Positions 10,827 to 20,520 are shown, counted from the stretch's first letter. The stretch: DNA of 25,231 nucleotides from Blattamonas nauphoetae (GCA_033064195.1 JARBJD010000666.1:1-25231), one strand, 5' to 3'. Notes: generated by a model not told the origin, from the letters alone. Program-made: numbers and translations.

Positions 10827-11804
10827 TTAATCCTGTCTCCATGTTCCTGTATAGTTGTACAAGTCATTTTGATCAACTCCAGATTCAATCGTGATCTTAC
10901 CTGTGATACCCTTCTCCTTCAACGTCAAATCGAAATTTCCGATCGAAATTCCACTGTCCACTCCGTTGTTGTGGAGCACATCCTTCGCCTCGTAAAACTG
11001 CACCACCCATTTTCCGCCCTCTTCCTTGATCACAGCCCGTGTTGGTTGTTTTCCGGCACTCGATGGCGCCCAATGAGCAGCCTCCAAAGCTTCTCCAATC
11101 ACAGCTGAAGAATTACACAACAATATGAGAACATACGCACGTCAGTGTATGCATTCACTCCATCTGTGGAATTGATCGATCCACGCAAGCAGAACTTCGA
11201 AAATGGAATTCTGAGTTTCGATCCCGTCACGCGAGAGGCCAGCACAGCCACGAAGGTTTTGCTTGCCTTCAAAACATTAGAAGAGAACATAACACACCCC
11301 CTCTGCTTCGTATCCGATTGGGCTGACCATGAATACACTCTCCTTCTCGTTCAGAACCAGTTGTTTCTTGAGAGATTTCCCGTCAAATGTGCCTGCCATC
11401 CAGCATGTTCCAAGACCAAGTTTCGTGCAATGGAGAATAAGGTGCTCGAACACATACCCAACATCTTCGTTTTTGGTCTTCTCATCCTTCACAACAACCG
11501 CGAAAACATTCGCCCCCGAGATCATTCCGTACGTTCCCACTTTCCCGTTCACCATTTCTTTGCTCTCCACAATTTCAATGCGAATTTTTGATCCGAATGG
11601 CCCGACAAGATTCTCGTCTGTCTTGCACCACGCTTTCAAAGATGCGATGACAGATTCCTCCACTGGCTTAGCTGGATCGTACTTTCGAACAGACTTTCTT
11701 CCGCACGACAATTCGAACATGGAGTAGTTCGGGGCGTCGGAAAGCTTGTGTTCTTTGGTTCGTCCAACGTAGTCCTTACGTTTTGCGTCAAGTCCGCGGA
11801 AAAT
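10827..11804 (-). CDS. TM-type nitroreductase family protein (FMN flavoprotein), three exons
   Basis: This is a putative FMN-dependent nitroreductase of the TM1586-like group, a soluble flavoenzyme that reduces nitro compounds, quinones or flavins with NAD(P)H. Exons on the minus strand are 11804-11298, 11266-11137 and 11104-10827, joined by introns of 31 and 32 nt. From the methionine at 11720 the spliced frame is exactly 276 codons plus TAA. Recognisable parts are FELSCGRKSVRKYDP at the start (the 'RxSxRxY' motif), GYVFEHLILHCTKLGLGTCW in the middle, and AAHWAPSSAGKQPTR near the C-terminus, matching the 'ARxAPSAxNxQPW' flavin-contact motif, followed by DSGISIGNF. The start is uncertain: 11720 is conservative, but an acceptor-like cag at 11805 after a pyrimidine tract suggests an upstream exon, and the frame is actually open to 12044. 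Such enzymes fit an anaerobic protist. Here the frame is intact, unlike its neighbours. Confidence 0.85.
11105..11136 (-). other. 32-nt spliceosomal intron
   Basis: On the minus strand it begins GTATGTTC and ends TTCTTCAG. Removing it restores the nitroreductase frame (...AYTDV-P-VIGEALEAA...), with the codon for the proline split one base and two bases. A 32-base intron is close to the lower limit of known spliceosomal introns. Confidence 0.85.
11267..11297 (-). other. 31-nt spliceosomal intron
   Basis: On the minus strand it begins GTGTGTTATG and ends GTTTTGAAG, with TTCTAAT as a possible branch site only about 10 bases before the acceptor. It lies between codons (phase 0), joining SPIGYEAEG to ASKTFVAVL. 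Without removal the frame hits a stop after four codons. Confidence 0.8.
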
Positions 11805-12181
11805 CTGTAAGAGGAATGAAAATGCTGACTTTAACAGGAAAGGCAAACGAGGAATATCCAGCAAGCGATTGAGCCAACGAAAAAGAGGAGGCGAGGGAAC
11901 TTGAGAGAAAATGGAAGAATGAGAAGAATGTTTTATGAAGGAAACCAAGGCGAAGAGATCTGTGGAAATGGAGATTGATTCAAAAGACAAGATGTCAAAA
12001 TAGTAAAAAAAGGAGATCCCCATCAAAATTGTTTCTTCTGGCAAGGTTTTCCGGTCATCAGGCCGATATCATTTTTGGCCAAAAAAACCAGAGATCAATT
12101 GATGCCAGTTCTTCGGTATTTGTTTGACCGATCAGAACCCTGTCCCTTGGCAACAGAGGAAAACCAGAACATTGGCTGACA
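11805..12181. other. 5' side of nitroreductase, no certain gene
   Basis: The minus strand here is pyrimidine-rich and open in the nitroreductase frame to 12044. The translation is hydrophobic and unlike the family, so it more likely holds a 5' intron, a small first exon or a leader. A palindrome TTTTTGGCCAAAAA lies near 12074-12087. Nothing else is recognised. Confidence 0.4.
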
Positions 12182-12216
12182 TTAAGACGATAAATACAGA
12201 CTTCGATGAATGCCAA
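12182..12216 (-). pseudogene. Detached 3' tail of the filamin-like gene
   Basis: If the 2880-bp insertion and one copy of the 9-bp duplication are ignored, the minus-strand frame of the gene at 15364-15106 continues directly here: ...DGKE then LGIHRSLYLSS and a TAA stop at 12184-12182. This shows the pre-insertion gene was open to a normal stop and gives the empty-site structure. Confidence 0.75.
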
Positions 12217-12225
12217 GTTCCTTCC
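12217..12225. repeat. 9-bp target site duplication, left copy
   Basis: GTTCCTTCC lies immediately outside the left terminal inverted repeat. The identical nine bases follow the right terminal repeat at 15106-15114. A 9-bp duplication is typical of Mutator-like transposition. Confidence 0.9.
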
Positions 12226-12316
12226 GGTTAAGTATAGGCGCAGATCCGATTTTCGCTACACGCAGATCTAAAAAAAGGGATACGCGCAGATCCAAATGGA
12301 TACACGCAGATCCAAA
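12226..12316 (+). repeat. Left terminal inverted repeat (91 bp)
   Basis: It matches the inverse of 15015-15105 at 86 of 91 positions by eye, with no gaps. Inside are four direct copies of a short motif, RCGCAGATCY, spaced about 20-25 bp, each after a 'TA' or 'ATA' step. These are candidate transposase-binding sites. Confidence 0.9.
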
Positions 12317-12424
12317 AGGATCGTTGATTGTTTTGTGCTTACCATATCCTATTCATGTTATTTCACTCTGAATGCTCACAATTCATTTTTACTCTCACAT
12401 ACTTTTCATAAATCTAATTTTGTA

Positions 12425-14492
12425 ATGTCGTCAAACGAGAATGTTGATCTTACCATCACCCGTCTCTCGATTGATGTTTCAACTCCAAATCAGAGTCCAA
12501 TATTACTTAGCTTGGTATGTCATTTTCCCACACTGACCATATTTTTCCCTTTTCTTGCACATGGATCACACGTTAGGCTGTTCTGTGTATCCATTTGATT
12601 GCCCACCTTTTCCTCTTCATTTTCTGCTCTTATTCTTAAAATATTCACGTACCTCAACTCTTTGCTCTTTCATTCCTCTGTTCTCGCAGGATCTGCATCT
12701 TTCTCTTCATCCTACTCCTCCTCTTCTCTCGAAACCATCTCGATCCTCATCAGGATCCTCCTCAACGTAACTTGGGTGATATCTGTCTTGAATGATCAAC
12801 AAGTGATCCAGATGATCAGCAACTTTATGTAAATTTGACAACTTTCCTGATCCATCGCGATCCTGCTACTTCTGAGGCCACTCGTCAAAATTTCGTTCTG
12901 ATGTTGGCGTTTGGTGAGTCATTTCCGTGAAAATGAAATACCAGTACCGGAGACTGTTTGGATGAACGATATTTTCGCTTAATTATCTGCCTCCACAACA
13001 ACAGGCTGTGAAACCGACACAACCACCAAATCGAGCCCATTCACCAGTTCCACGAGCATCCACTCCTCAAGCACAGAACAATGTTCAGTCAAAAGAGCGA
13101 ATGGAGGCCGAACACAGAGTGGAAGAAGCCAAAGCCAGACAAAGAGAGATCTTAAGACAACAAGCACTCGAAAAGGAACGGCAGAGGGCGGAAGAGTTGG
13201 TAAAGAAGCAGCAAGCCGCGTATGCTGCCGCTGCAGAGGCTCAAGGACAGCGTATGGAGCAATTAAGAAGGCAAGAAGCGGCCAAGGAGGCCGAACGCAG
13301 GCGACAGGCGGCAGAGATGGAGCAAAGGCGAAGAGAAGCTGAATCTCGAGCTGCTGAAGCGAGAGAGCAAAAGATGAGGGAAATGAAAGCCAGAGAGGAT
13401 CGAGAACGCATGATTCGTGAAGAAGCTCGTCGCAACTTTTTTAATCAACAGGAACAGGCCCGACGGAACAAAATGGCAATTGATGCCAAAATGGATGGAA
13501 GCAATGCTCCCCCTTCGCTTCCCCCGTCACAATATTCCCAGCCAGACCCTCGTTCGTACGAACCCATCTCAGTCCAGAAGAAGAAGAGTCTCTCCACGCC
13601 CAACATCAGCTCCTTGACCAAGTTCAGCTGCTCCTGCACCCAAACAGGCTCCACCGAAGAGTGCAGAGAGAAGGTCACTCTCAGCCAGGCGTGTCACTCC
13701 CACAGTCGCCGATCGACCAAAGACCGGCTCACCTCTGTCCGATCGCCCCAAAAGCACCGACAAACAGAAAATGCAGAAATTGGAAGACCAATTTGGGGAG
13801 TTGCAGGGAATGCTTCAACGAGCAGCCTCGCCAGCTCCGTCTCAGCCACGCTCAGCCCGACCGAGGACACCGACCGGCGTGTCATTCCAACAGTCGAAAG
13901 AGACGAAACCAGCTGCACAACAAAAAATTAAGTGGACGACAAGAAACAGCGGGAATACGAAGAGAAACTGCAACAGCTCGAGGTAGAGAAGAAGGCACAG
14001 GCAGGCGACAAACCGTGGCTGACGAGAGGGAAGTCGAAAGAGGAGAAAGCGCTGGAGGAAGAGAAGCGGAGGATCGAGCTAGAGATGAAGGACGATGAGG
14101 AGGCCGAGCGGCGGAAGGTGGTGAAGGAGGCGCAGATGAAGGAGAGGGAGAAGCGAGACGCGGAGAGGAAGGCGTTCCAAAAGCTGATTGGGAAGAAGAA
14201 GAAACAGAATCGGAGTCACTCGGTCGGCGACGAGGAAGATGTTGTGATTCTCGTCGCCCCAAATCGCCACAACGCCCATCCTCAGCAAAGAAAGCACCAG
14301 CTCGTTCGTCTTCAGCCCGCTCAGGCTACTCCAAAGAAGGTCGCAGCTACTTCGAAGGAGGGCAGCCTACAAGCAACACACACACCTCCGAAAATTGGGT
14401 CGTCGAAAGGGAAGGTCGAGCGGGAGAAAGAGAAGCGGAGCGAAGACGTGCAAAGGTCGTCGCCGTTCGCCAATGTGGAGCGAGGAGGGTGA
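12425..14492 (+). CDS. Coiled-coil protein carried inside the MULE-like element
   Basis: The proposed start is ATG at 12425 (MSSNENVDLTITRLS...). GTATGT at 12515 and ctcgcag ending at 12689 bound a likely 175-nt intron. GTGAGT at 12914 and acaacag ending at 13004 bound a 91-nt intron. From 13005 comes a Pro/Gln-rich lead, then about 140 residues of E/R/K/A-rich heptad sequence (13080-13480, for example REILRQQALEKERQRAEEL), a long charged coiled coil. A Ser/Pro linker follows, then a second charged coiled coil (13935-14200). The frame changes near 12768, 13620 (to frame 1 with KQKMQKLEDQFGELQGML), 13928 (in an A-run) and perhaps 14240. The last change would move the end to 14686 in a basic Ser/Arg/Pro tail. 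Function is unknown; cytoskeletal or scaffold roles are typical of such sequence. It is not a recognisable transposase. Confidence 0.6.
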
Positions 14493-14694
14493 TAACTCGT
14501 CCAACTGTAAACGACCAGATAATGACAATTTTGGTTCATCTATGTTCAATCAATCATGATAGGCGTCCTTTCGCTCTACGTATTCTTTCTCAAACTATGC
14601 AACCACAACCACCTCGTCGCTCAACCCCCTTTCTCCCCTCCAAATTAACACAGCAACAATTCAATCCACTACTACATTCTTTTTGATCTTTTTA

Positions 14695-14880
14695 ATACCA
14701 TAGAAGCCGCCATGTTGTCAAATTGAACGCCTCCAATGCCGAAGGCCAACACACTCCATAACCCTTGGTCTTTGTCACCGTAGTCGGGTATATTAGCATT
14801 ATCATGGATCACAACCAGAATTTTCAAGATTTCATCCAGTGCAGTCTCTTTAAACAGCAATTCACGACAGTCACTTTTTT
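14695..14880 (-). pseudogene. Minus-strand coding fragment inside the element
   Basis: A minus-strand frame reads CRELLFKETALDEILKILVV, then IHDNANIPDYGDKDQGLWSV, then LAFGIGGVQFDNMAA, a mixed sequence that looks protein-like rather than low-complexity. It is preceded by a stop in frame, with a possible acceptor (aaaaaag) before it, so it may be an exon. No family is recognised; the helical part recalls armadillo-type repeats only loosely. It could be a second captured gene piece, oriented opposite to the coiled-coil gene, or a chance frame. Confidence 0.3.
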
Positions 14881-15014
14881 GGAATCACCTTGCATAATTA
14901 ATCAACTTTTTTCGATCGATTTGTTATTCTGAAAGATGTTTGAGAGTAAATCAGTCCATATTGAAGTTTTCTGAGACAACAATCAGCCATAAATTCAAAC
15001 AGAAACAACAAAAG

Positions 15015-15105
15015 TTTAGATCTGCGTGTATCCATTTGGATCTGCGCGTATCCAAATTTTTAGATCTGCGCGTAGCGAAAATCGGATCTGCGCCTATACT
15101 TAACC
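15015..15105 (-). repeat. Right terminal inverted repeat (91 bp)
   Basis: It is the inverse partner of 12226-12316, with five mismatches and no gaps, and it carries the same four short submotifs. The disrupted filamin-like gene reads through it on the minus strand (RLSIGADPIFATRRS...) before stopping inside the element at 14951. Confidence 0.9.
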
Positions 15106-15114
15106 GTTCCTTCC
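15106..15114. repeat. 9-bp target site duplication, right copy
   Basis: GTTCCTTCC, identical to 12217-12225, directly abuts the right end of the element. Confidence 0.9.
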
Positions 15115-15364
15115 CATCACAGCATGCATAAATATCACAACTGCCTTTATAGTCAGCAGGAAGCAGAACTTCCACAAGATAAGCACCGTTTCCTTTCGGC
15201 TCGGCTTTGATAATCTGATCAACGGAATCTGGAGTAGCAAGACTCACCCGCACACTCAGATCCTGATCGCTGTCCACCTGCACCTCACCCAGTCTGTTCA
15301 TTCGGTACATTCGGACGAAGATGTGGTGGTTGGTTTGATCACGACCAACTCCACGCAAATCCAT
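15106..15364 (-). pseudogene. Filamin-like small protein gene, interrupted by the MULE-like element
   Basis: The minus strand starts at ATG 15364 (MDLRGVGRDQTNHHIFVRMY) and reads through VQVDSDQDLSVRVSLATPD and EPKGNGAYLVEVLLPADYKG to SCDIYACCDGKE. The pattern of a beta strand, then 'xxxGNGAYxVExxPxxxGxxxIxA', resembles an immunoglobulin-like filamin/ABP280 repeat, which binds actin-associated or signalling partners. That assignment is tentative. Before insertion the protein would have been about 98 residues, ending ...KELGIHRSLYLSS. Now the frame runs about 50 codons into the element and stops at 14951, so a fusion tail replaces the last 11 residues. An in-frame TGA just upstream of 15364 supports that start or an unseen intron. 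It is divergent to the gene starting at about 15467, with only about 100 bp between them. Confidence 0.6.
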
Positions 15365-15466
15365 GTGAGTGTCGATTGTTCATCTACTTCGTCATTTCAA
15401 ATCAATCCGTTTCAATGATGCAAAAGACAACGTATTCTGGAACTATGTGCACAGTTTCAGTAAAAA

Positions 15467-17290
15467 ATGGTTCATGGAACCAATACAGTGAAATGGATTA
15501 AAGATGAATATGTGTTCTTCGGCGCCTGGAGTGCTTATGTGCCCTCGCCGTTGTTTTTGGAAGCACGCATGTTGCCGGAGCAATTATCGAAAAGCTGTCG
15601 CCTCTGCGCGTCTCTCGAAACTGCATTGGACGCTGTTCTGGCCGCTCTCCGCGGTCCGTCGGTGGATGGCACAGAAAAACAGGAATTTGGGAACTTTGGA
15701 TTGCCTCTGCTGTTGTCGTTTGGTCTGCTGTCCCCTTCTCCACCGCCGAACGTGGTGTCGCTGTTTGACGAGCTGGTTCTGCCGTTTCTGTCCTCTTTCC
15801 GATCGATGCTGTCATTCTTCCACTCGTCGCTCGCTCTCTTCTCGCCGAACATGCCGTCGCTGGTATTCCCTGCTCTGCACTCGCTGAGCCGTCTGTACGC
15901 CACTGCTGTTCTGGTCTGAACTGCAGACGGCACTGAACAGTTTCGCTTCGTCGATCGAGCAAGACGCGTCGCTTCATGTTTCGCAGCCTCTGTCGGAGTT
16001 GGTGGAGGAGTGGGTTGTGGAGGAAGGCCTGCGTGCGATGTGTGCGTTGGAGCTGTTTCACTTTGTGTTGGCGTTGGACGGAGACAAACAGTCGGAGCTG
16101 TCGAAACTGTTGCACACCGACTCGATCTGCACGGAGTTCATTTTGCTGGCGAATCAGCTGGTGACTTCACTGCGCACGTTCTTCGAAGCTGACCGCTCTG
16201 TCGCCCCCACTCGCCACACCCGCCCTTCCTCGCTAACTTCCGAACCCCCCGCACGCAGCCGCACTGCTTGTCGATTGGATTGGGACAGGCTGTTCCAGAC
16301 GAATGTTGTTCTTTCGGAAGGAGGAGCTACGATTTTTCGGATTGAGTTTGGGACGCTTCTCCAAACACTCTGCTGGTTTGTTCATCTGTCGCTGGTGAAG
16401 CTGAACGATCTGATTCAGTCGCTTCATCTGACGCTGTCGTCGTTCATCCCACACCCTCTCGCAAATCTGGTGCCCACATTCGCACCTGAGCACGAGCCTC
16501 GCCAGATCGGGCCGAAGATCCGGTACTTCCTTCTGTCGCCGTGGGTGGAGACAGGGCGGAGTGGAGAAGGGTTGGTAGGGGCTGAGGGGCGGGCGTTCCC
16601 GCTGAGTCTGAGTGTGGAAGTGTCGATGACTGCGATTGTGTTGATTCTGATTCACAAAATTCACCGAAAACCTTCGAACCAGCGATTCTGGGCACGGCTC
16701 TGCCTTTGCTGTTGTCGTAGCGTCTGTTGTCGCCGTCGATGGATGTGTGCTGGCAGATGTGGCATCGGAAGAGAGGAGGTATGCGACTTTGCGATTCTCT
16801 CGTTGTTGGACTTGACCACTTCGTAGAATATCTCCACATGCGACGGCACAGAACTAAATTGGTGGAAAGTGTGGATTGGATTGTGGTGTTGGGGGAGGTG
16901 GTGGACGATGTGGTTTGTGGGAATGAAGTTGGAGAGCGCGAACTGAACGAGCTGTCCAAATTGAAGATCCCGTCGCTGCTCAGCCCTCTCTTCCCCATCA
17001 TCACATCCACCACTCGCAGCATCAGCCGCTTTGCCTGAAGTCCCTCGCTTCGTTTCTATCATCACTCGGTGCTGTTCACTGATGAGGTTCTGATGTCGCT
17101 GGCTCGGATTCTGCGCTCGCTGCTTGGGACGTTCGACGATAAGTGGAGGACAATCGAGTCGATTTTCATTTCTGTGTGGACGTTGTTGCTCACAGTGATT
17201 GGAGGAGTGAGTTCAGCAGAAAAGAAGAAACTGATGAGAATGATCGTGTCGACAGGGCTGTTGGAGATGTTTGGAGAATACATCAATCGC
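15467..17290 (+). CDS. Large alpha-helical protein of unknown function, frame-interrupted
   Basis: The first segment (15467-15919) starts MVHGTNTVKWIKDEYVFFGA and is Leu/Ser/Phe-rich helical (LLLSFGLLSPSPPPNVVSLF, LFSPNMPSLVFPALHSL). The helical reading then continues in another frame (15920-16670: ELVEEWVVEEGLRAMCALEL, SKLLHTDSICTEFILLANQL, FGTLLQTLCWFVHLSLVKLN). After about 16720 it shifts again (GLDHFVEYLHMRRHRTKLVE). It is interrupted near 17036, then resumes (LFTDEVLMSLARILRSLLG) to about 17290 (LLEMFGEYINRFWM). The style is that of HEAT/armadillo-like solenoids, but no family is recognised. There are at least four frame interruptions, so it is either a decayed copy or affected by assembly indels. 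Downstream of about 17290 the minus strand codes instead. Confidence 0.55.
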
Positions 17291-17840
17291 TTCTGGATGA
17301 CACAGATTAAAGGCGAAGTCCTTCGCATTGTCCCAATACACCAGCGTCGTGTTCTCGTCGAAATGTGAGTCTTCAAAGAAAATCAGGTCTGGCTGATTGA
17401 AGTTGTGTGTGCCGCCTCTTTCAGCGGCTGTGTTCTTCCGAAAGATGCATCGGTGGAAGTGTGGTCGGAATAATGCGTTGAGATGCACCCTCCCTTCGTC
17501 CCTGCCTTGTTGTTTTCGAAAAGCGAGTCGAAGGCACGGAGGACGTGAAACGTTCCACTATTACTAAAAACAACACCGCTCCCAGAAAATGTCTGATCGG
17601 AGAACTGGCAGTTGGAGACTTGAATGAAGGCAATTGAATCAGCTGCTTGAAATGTCCGAGTTCGCGAGGATCCATCCAGCGATGTGAATTCGGAGTTCGA
17701 ATCATCTGTGCTCACAGAATGATGAGTGATGATCTGGTGTTCGCTGTCGGGAAGAGTGGTGGCTTTGTCATACGAGCTATTGGACGAACCAATGACGAGG
17801 CGAGGATTGGGGTTCAGATTTCCTCGCATGTCCATCAGAA
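17288..17840 (-). pseudogene. Beta-helix repeat protein fragment
   Basis: The minus strand reads VSNCQFSDQTFSGSGVVFSN, LFENNKAGTKGGCIS and then, after a frame change near 17470, FHRCIFRKNTAAERGG and FEDSHFDENTTL. These are right-handed beta-helix turns of the same family as the 673-9294 locus ('CxFxxNxAxxxGG'). The fragment is short (about 180 residues) and stops being recognisable near 17290, where the plus-strand helical gene takes over. Upstream, its frame is open without a stop to about 18260, through a Ser/Pro linker. It may be a broken copy joined to other DNA by rearrangement. Confidence 0.6.
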
Positions 17841-17849
17841 AAACATGAT

Positions 17850-20460
17850 CTTTTGTGTAGTTGATTGCGAACGTGGTGCGTGTGGAGAGGAGTGAGGCAT
17901 CAAAGGGAAGAGCTGGATCGAAGTCCTTCCTCCCTTCCCATCGACACTCTTCGCAACGAACGAGTCCTGCTCGTCCAGAGACTCGCTGCGGGGAGTGCGG
18001 CGAAGGAGTCGTGCTGCCAGCGGGTGGAGATGCAGACGAGTCGCGGTTGCCAGGCGTGGTCGGTGTCTGGTCAGCCCGATCGCGTGTCGACTGTTTCCAG
18101 TTTTTGACGAGTTCTTCGGTGTTGACCAGAATCTGCTCTGGTTCAGATAAGACAGCGACCGCAGCGACGAGAGCGACAGCGTGTTCGTCAGCCTCACGAA
18201 GTGCTGAATCTGCGGCGAAATCAGCGGGTTGGCAGGAATATCGCCACCGTTTCTCTTGGAGGGGGACAACAAAGAGCGACGAAGAGATCGAGTTTTGGAG
18301 GAGGTCCGTTTGGTTCTGAAAGAAGAGGGGGTGTCCCGAATGCGTGGGTGGATGAACAGATACTGGAGAGGGGAAAGAGACGGGACAATGGGTGGATCTG
18401 GCGCTGGAGATTCAGCAGGTAGACGAGATCTGAAAGAGATGGGGATGGTTGTGATTGTTTGGTCGGAGAGACAGATGAAACTGGTTGAGGTGGGGTGGGG
18501 AGGGACTCTGTCGTCGAGAGAGACGTATTGTTGGGAGAATCGTGAGAAATGATGGAGACGTTCATCGACGTGCCTTGTTCCTTACTATAGTGATATTCGT
18601 GATAGCCATTCGGTTTTTCTTGTTTTGATTGTATTTCGGGTGATGTTGACCTGAATTCCAGTAATTGACGTGCTCGTCCGCGAGTCACTGCGCGATGGAA
18701 ATGGTGCAACAAGTCTGATAAACTACAGTTGAACAAACCGGCTTATTCTGAAAAATAGCCATCCACACGATGATCCAGGTCCCACAAACTTGTAATAAAC
18801 ACATTTTTCAACATCCGAATATATCGGACGAGATCCTCCCGAGTCAAGATCGTGTGGTAAACTGGCGGTTGTCCCGTCTGCTTCGTCGAGTATCTTCTGA
18901 CTGTGTGGTTGACAATAAAGTTGTCCGCGCTCAACGTGAAGAGCTTCATTGGAAGAATGGGTGGAGAGAGAGGGCTCGACTCTTTGTGAACAAGAACCCA
19001 GCCTTCGCAACTTTCGCATGTCTCAGCTGAAGCTGTGAAGAGGCGTCCATCCCAGTGCTGTTGTATGAACACAGCAGGTCTGGGTCGAGAAACTGGTTTT
19101 TTGGGGAGATCGATGGGAAGATGCAGAACGGAATGAAATGCGCGTCAGCTACCGGGATCTTCGCGTTGATGTAATTCCTCAGAAGTGTGATTCTGTGGAA
19201 GGGAGGTCAGGATCAACTCAAGAAGGGAAGAGTTCAGAGTGTGGTCTGACAGACGGTGCATCAGAAAAGTGGCGATGAGGAGGAAGAACAGATTTGTTGA
19301 GGCGAATGAGGAGTGGTCGAGGAGAGCATGCGGGAGGAATGACGAAGGGTTGCATTGGTCTTGCAAAGAAAGAGGTGGATGAGAGTCCAATCCCGAAAAG
19401 GAGGGAAGTGTCGTGTTTGGCCGATTATTTGAGGAAAGAATGGAGTCAAGAATGTGTTGGAGGAATGGAGGGTCATTCGAAGGAAGCGGAGGGTGAGTAA
19501 ACCCGAGTTGGAGAAGAAAGAGAGAACCTGCTGATGACTTGTGACGACCAAATGGTATGTATGTACACGGAGTTGCTGGAGGGGGATAGACGAAAATAGA
19601 AGTGTTGGCACCTATTCATTTTCGACATCCATATCACTTGCTCGATGTTTCCCCGAGTTCAGACAAAGGTAGCAGTTGATATATGGAAACTGGGTGATCA
19701 GATCAAGCGAGGAAACTTCGCTGGAAGAAGAGGGAAGACCGGTGAGCGAGAGAGTCAGAGCTTCTTGGAGGGTATACTTGTCGTAAGAAGGGATGTGAGT
19801 AATTTTGCTTGGTTCGAATTCAACGATGGGGTATCTGTTCGAAATTGATAAAGGCTTTCTGCCTGGCTTGTTGATGGGGACGACGACTCACGAATCAATT
19901 CAGTGACGAACCAGTGTGTGCGATATATCGTGAAGGAGGACAAACAAGACAGAGAAGTCCAATTCTTGATACGAAAGAACTCATTCAGCCAGTGATGATG
20001 GAAGACTATCACACTTCGAGAAGGTCCAGGAAAATGTAAGTGATATCATGAATCGTCATGTTGTTAACTGAGAGGAAGATCTCAGGGGACAGATCCATCC
20101 ACAATGGCTCCCACGCAGACATTCGCTTCTCGGACGTGCTCAGTTGGAATAAGATCGACCCAATGTGCTTCTCCAACGACACATACACCTGCTGTCCAGC
20201 CACGCCCTCGTCCTTCCCAATCCCACCTCTCTCCAACGAATCAGAAGCCCTCCTCGCTCGTCTCTCCCTCATCTCGTCCCCATAACCAAAATGATCTTCC
20301 ACTAACAGTTGATCCTTCCACCCACACATCTTCCTGTCCAATTCAGAAGAGCATGTGGAGCGAGAATCGATCCTCACTCACAACCTCGAATCCGAACACA
20401 CTCGACTCTACCGTATCAACCAACGTGGTCATATGGCAATATCAGACATGCGAAGACCTG
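17850..20460 (-). pseudogene. Long minus-strand helical/low-complexity gene with many frame changes
   Basis: Reading leftward from about 20460, successive minus-strand frames give protein-like sequence. 20377-20009 contains WKDQLLVEDHFGYGDEMRE and LSPEIFLSVNNMTIHDITYI. 20012-19830 contains HHHWLNEFFRIKNWTSL and YRTHWFVTEL. 19800-19620 contains YTLQEALTLSLTGLPSSSSE. 19175-18965 contains YINAKIPVADAHFIPFCIFP. 18960-18733 contains MKLFTLSADNFIVNHTVRRY and LTREDLVRYIRMLKNVFI. 18736-18225 is Ser/Pro/Gln-rich. 18260-18090 contains ALVAAVAVLSEPEQILVNTE. No family is recognised with confidence. Frame changes or introns separate nearly every block, so exon boundaries cannot be fixed by eye. It could be one large solenoid-type protein or several pieces. 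Confidence 0.45.
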
Positions 20461-20520
20461 GAAGAAACGGTGATTGAACAAAGATTTCACAGGAAGGAAC
20501 CCAAAGTGGAGTGAGGTAGA

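Larger units (their letters stand above)
12226..15105. mobile_element. Non-autonomous Mutator-like (Pack-MULE-like) DNA transposon
   Basis: The element is 2880 bp, with 91-bp terminal inverted repeats differing at only five positions and flanked by a perfect 9-bp target duplication. Termini are GGTTAAGTATAGGCGCAGATCC... and its inverse. Long inverted repeats with a 9-bp duplication are diagnostic of the MULE superfamily, although the family cannot be named without a transposase. No DDE motif, zinc finger or transposase-like protein is seen inside. It carries a plus-strand coiled-coil gene with introns (12425-14492) and a minus-strand coding fragment (about 14695-14880). Carriage of host-like, intron-containing gene sequence without transposase is what plant Pack-MULEs do. 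The near-identical ends and perfect duplication suggest a fairly recent insertion. It broke a filamin-like gene. Confidence 0.85.

Noticed and set aside
12074-12087. Palindrome TTTTTGGCCAAAAA as an operator
   Set aside because: It is short, AT-rich and has no supporting context in a eukaryotic genome.
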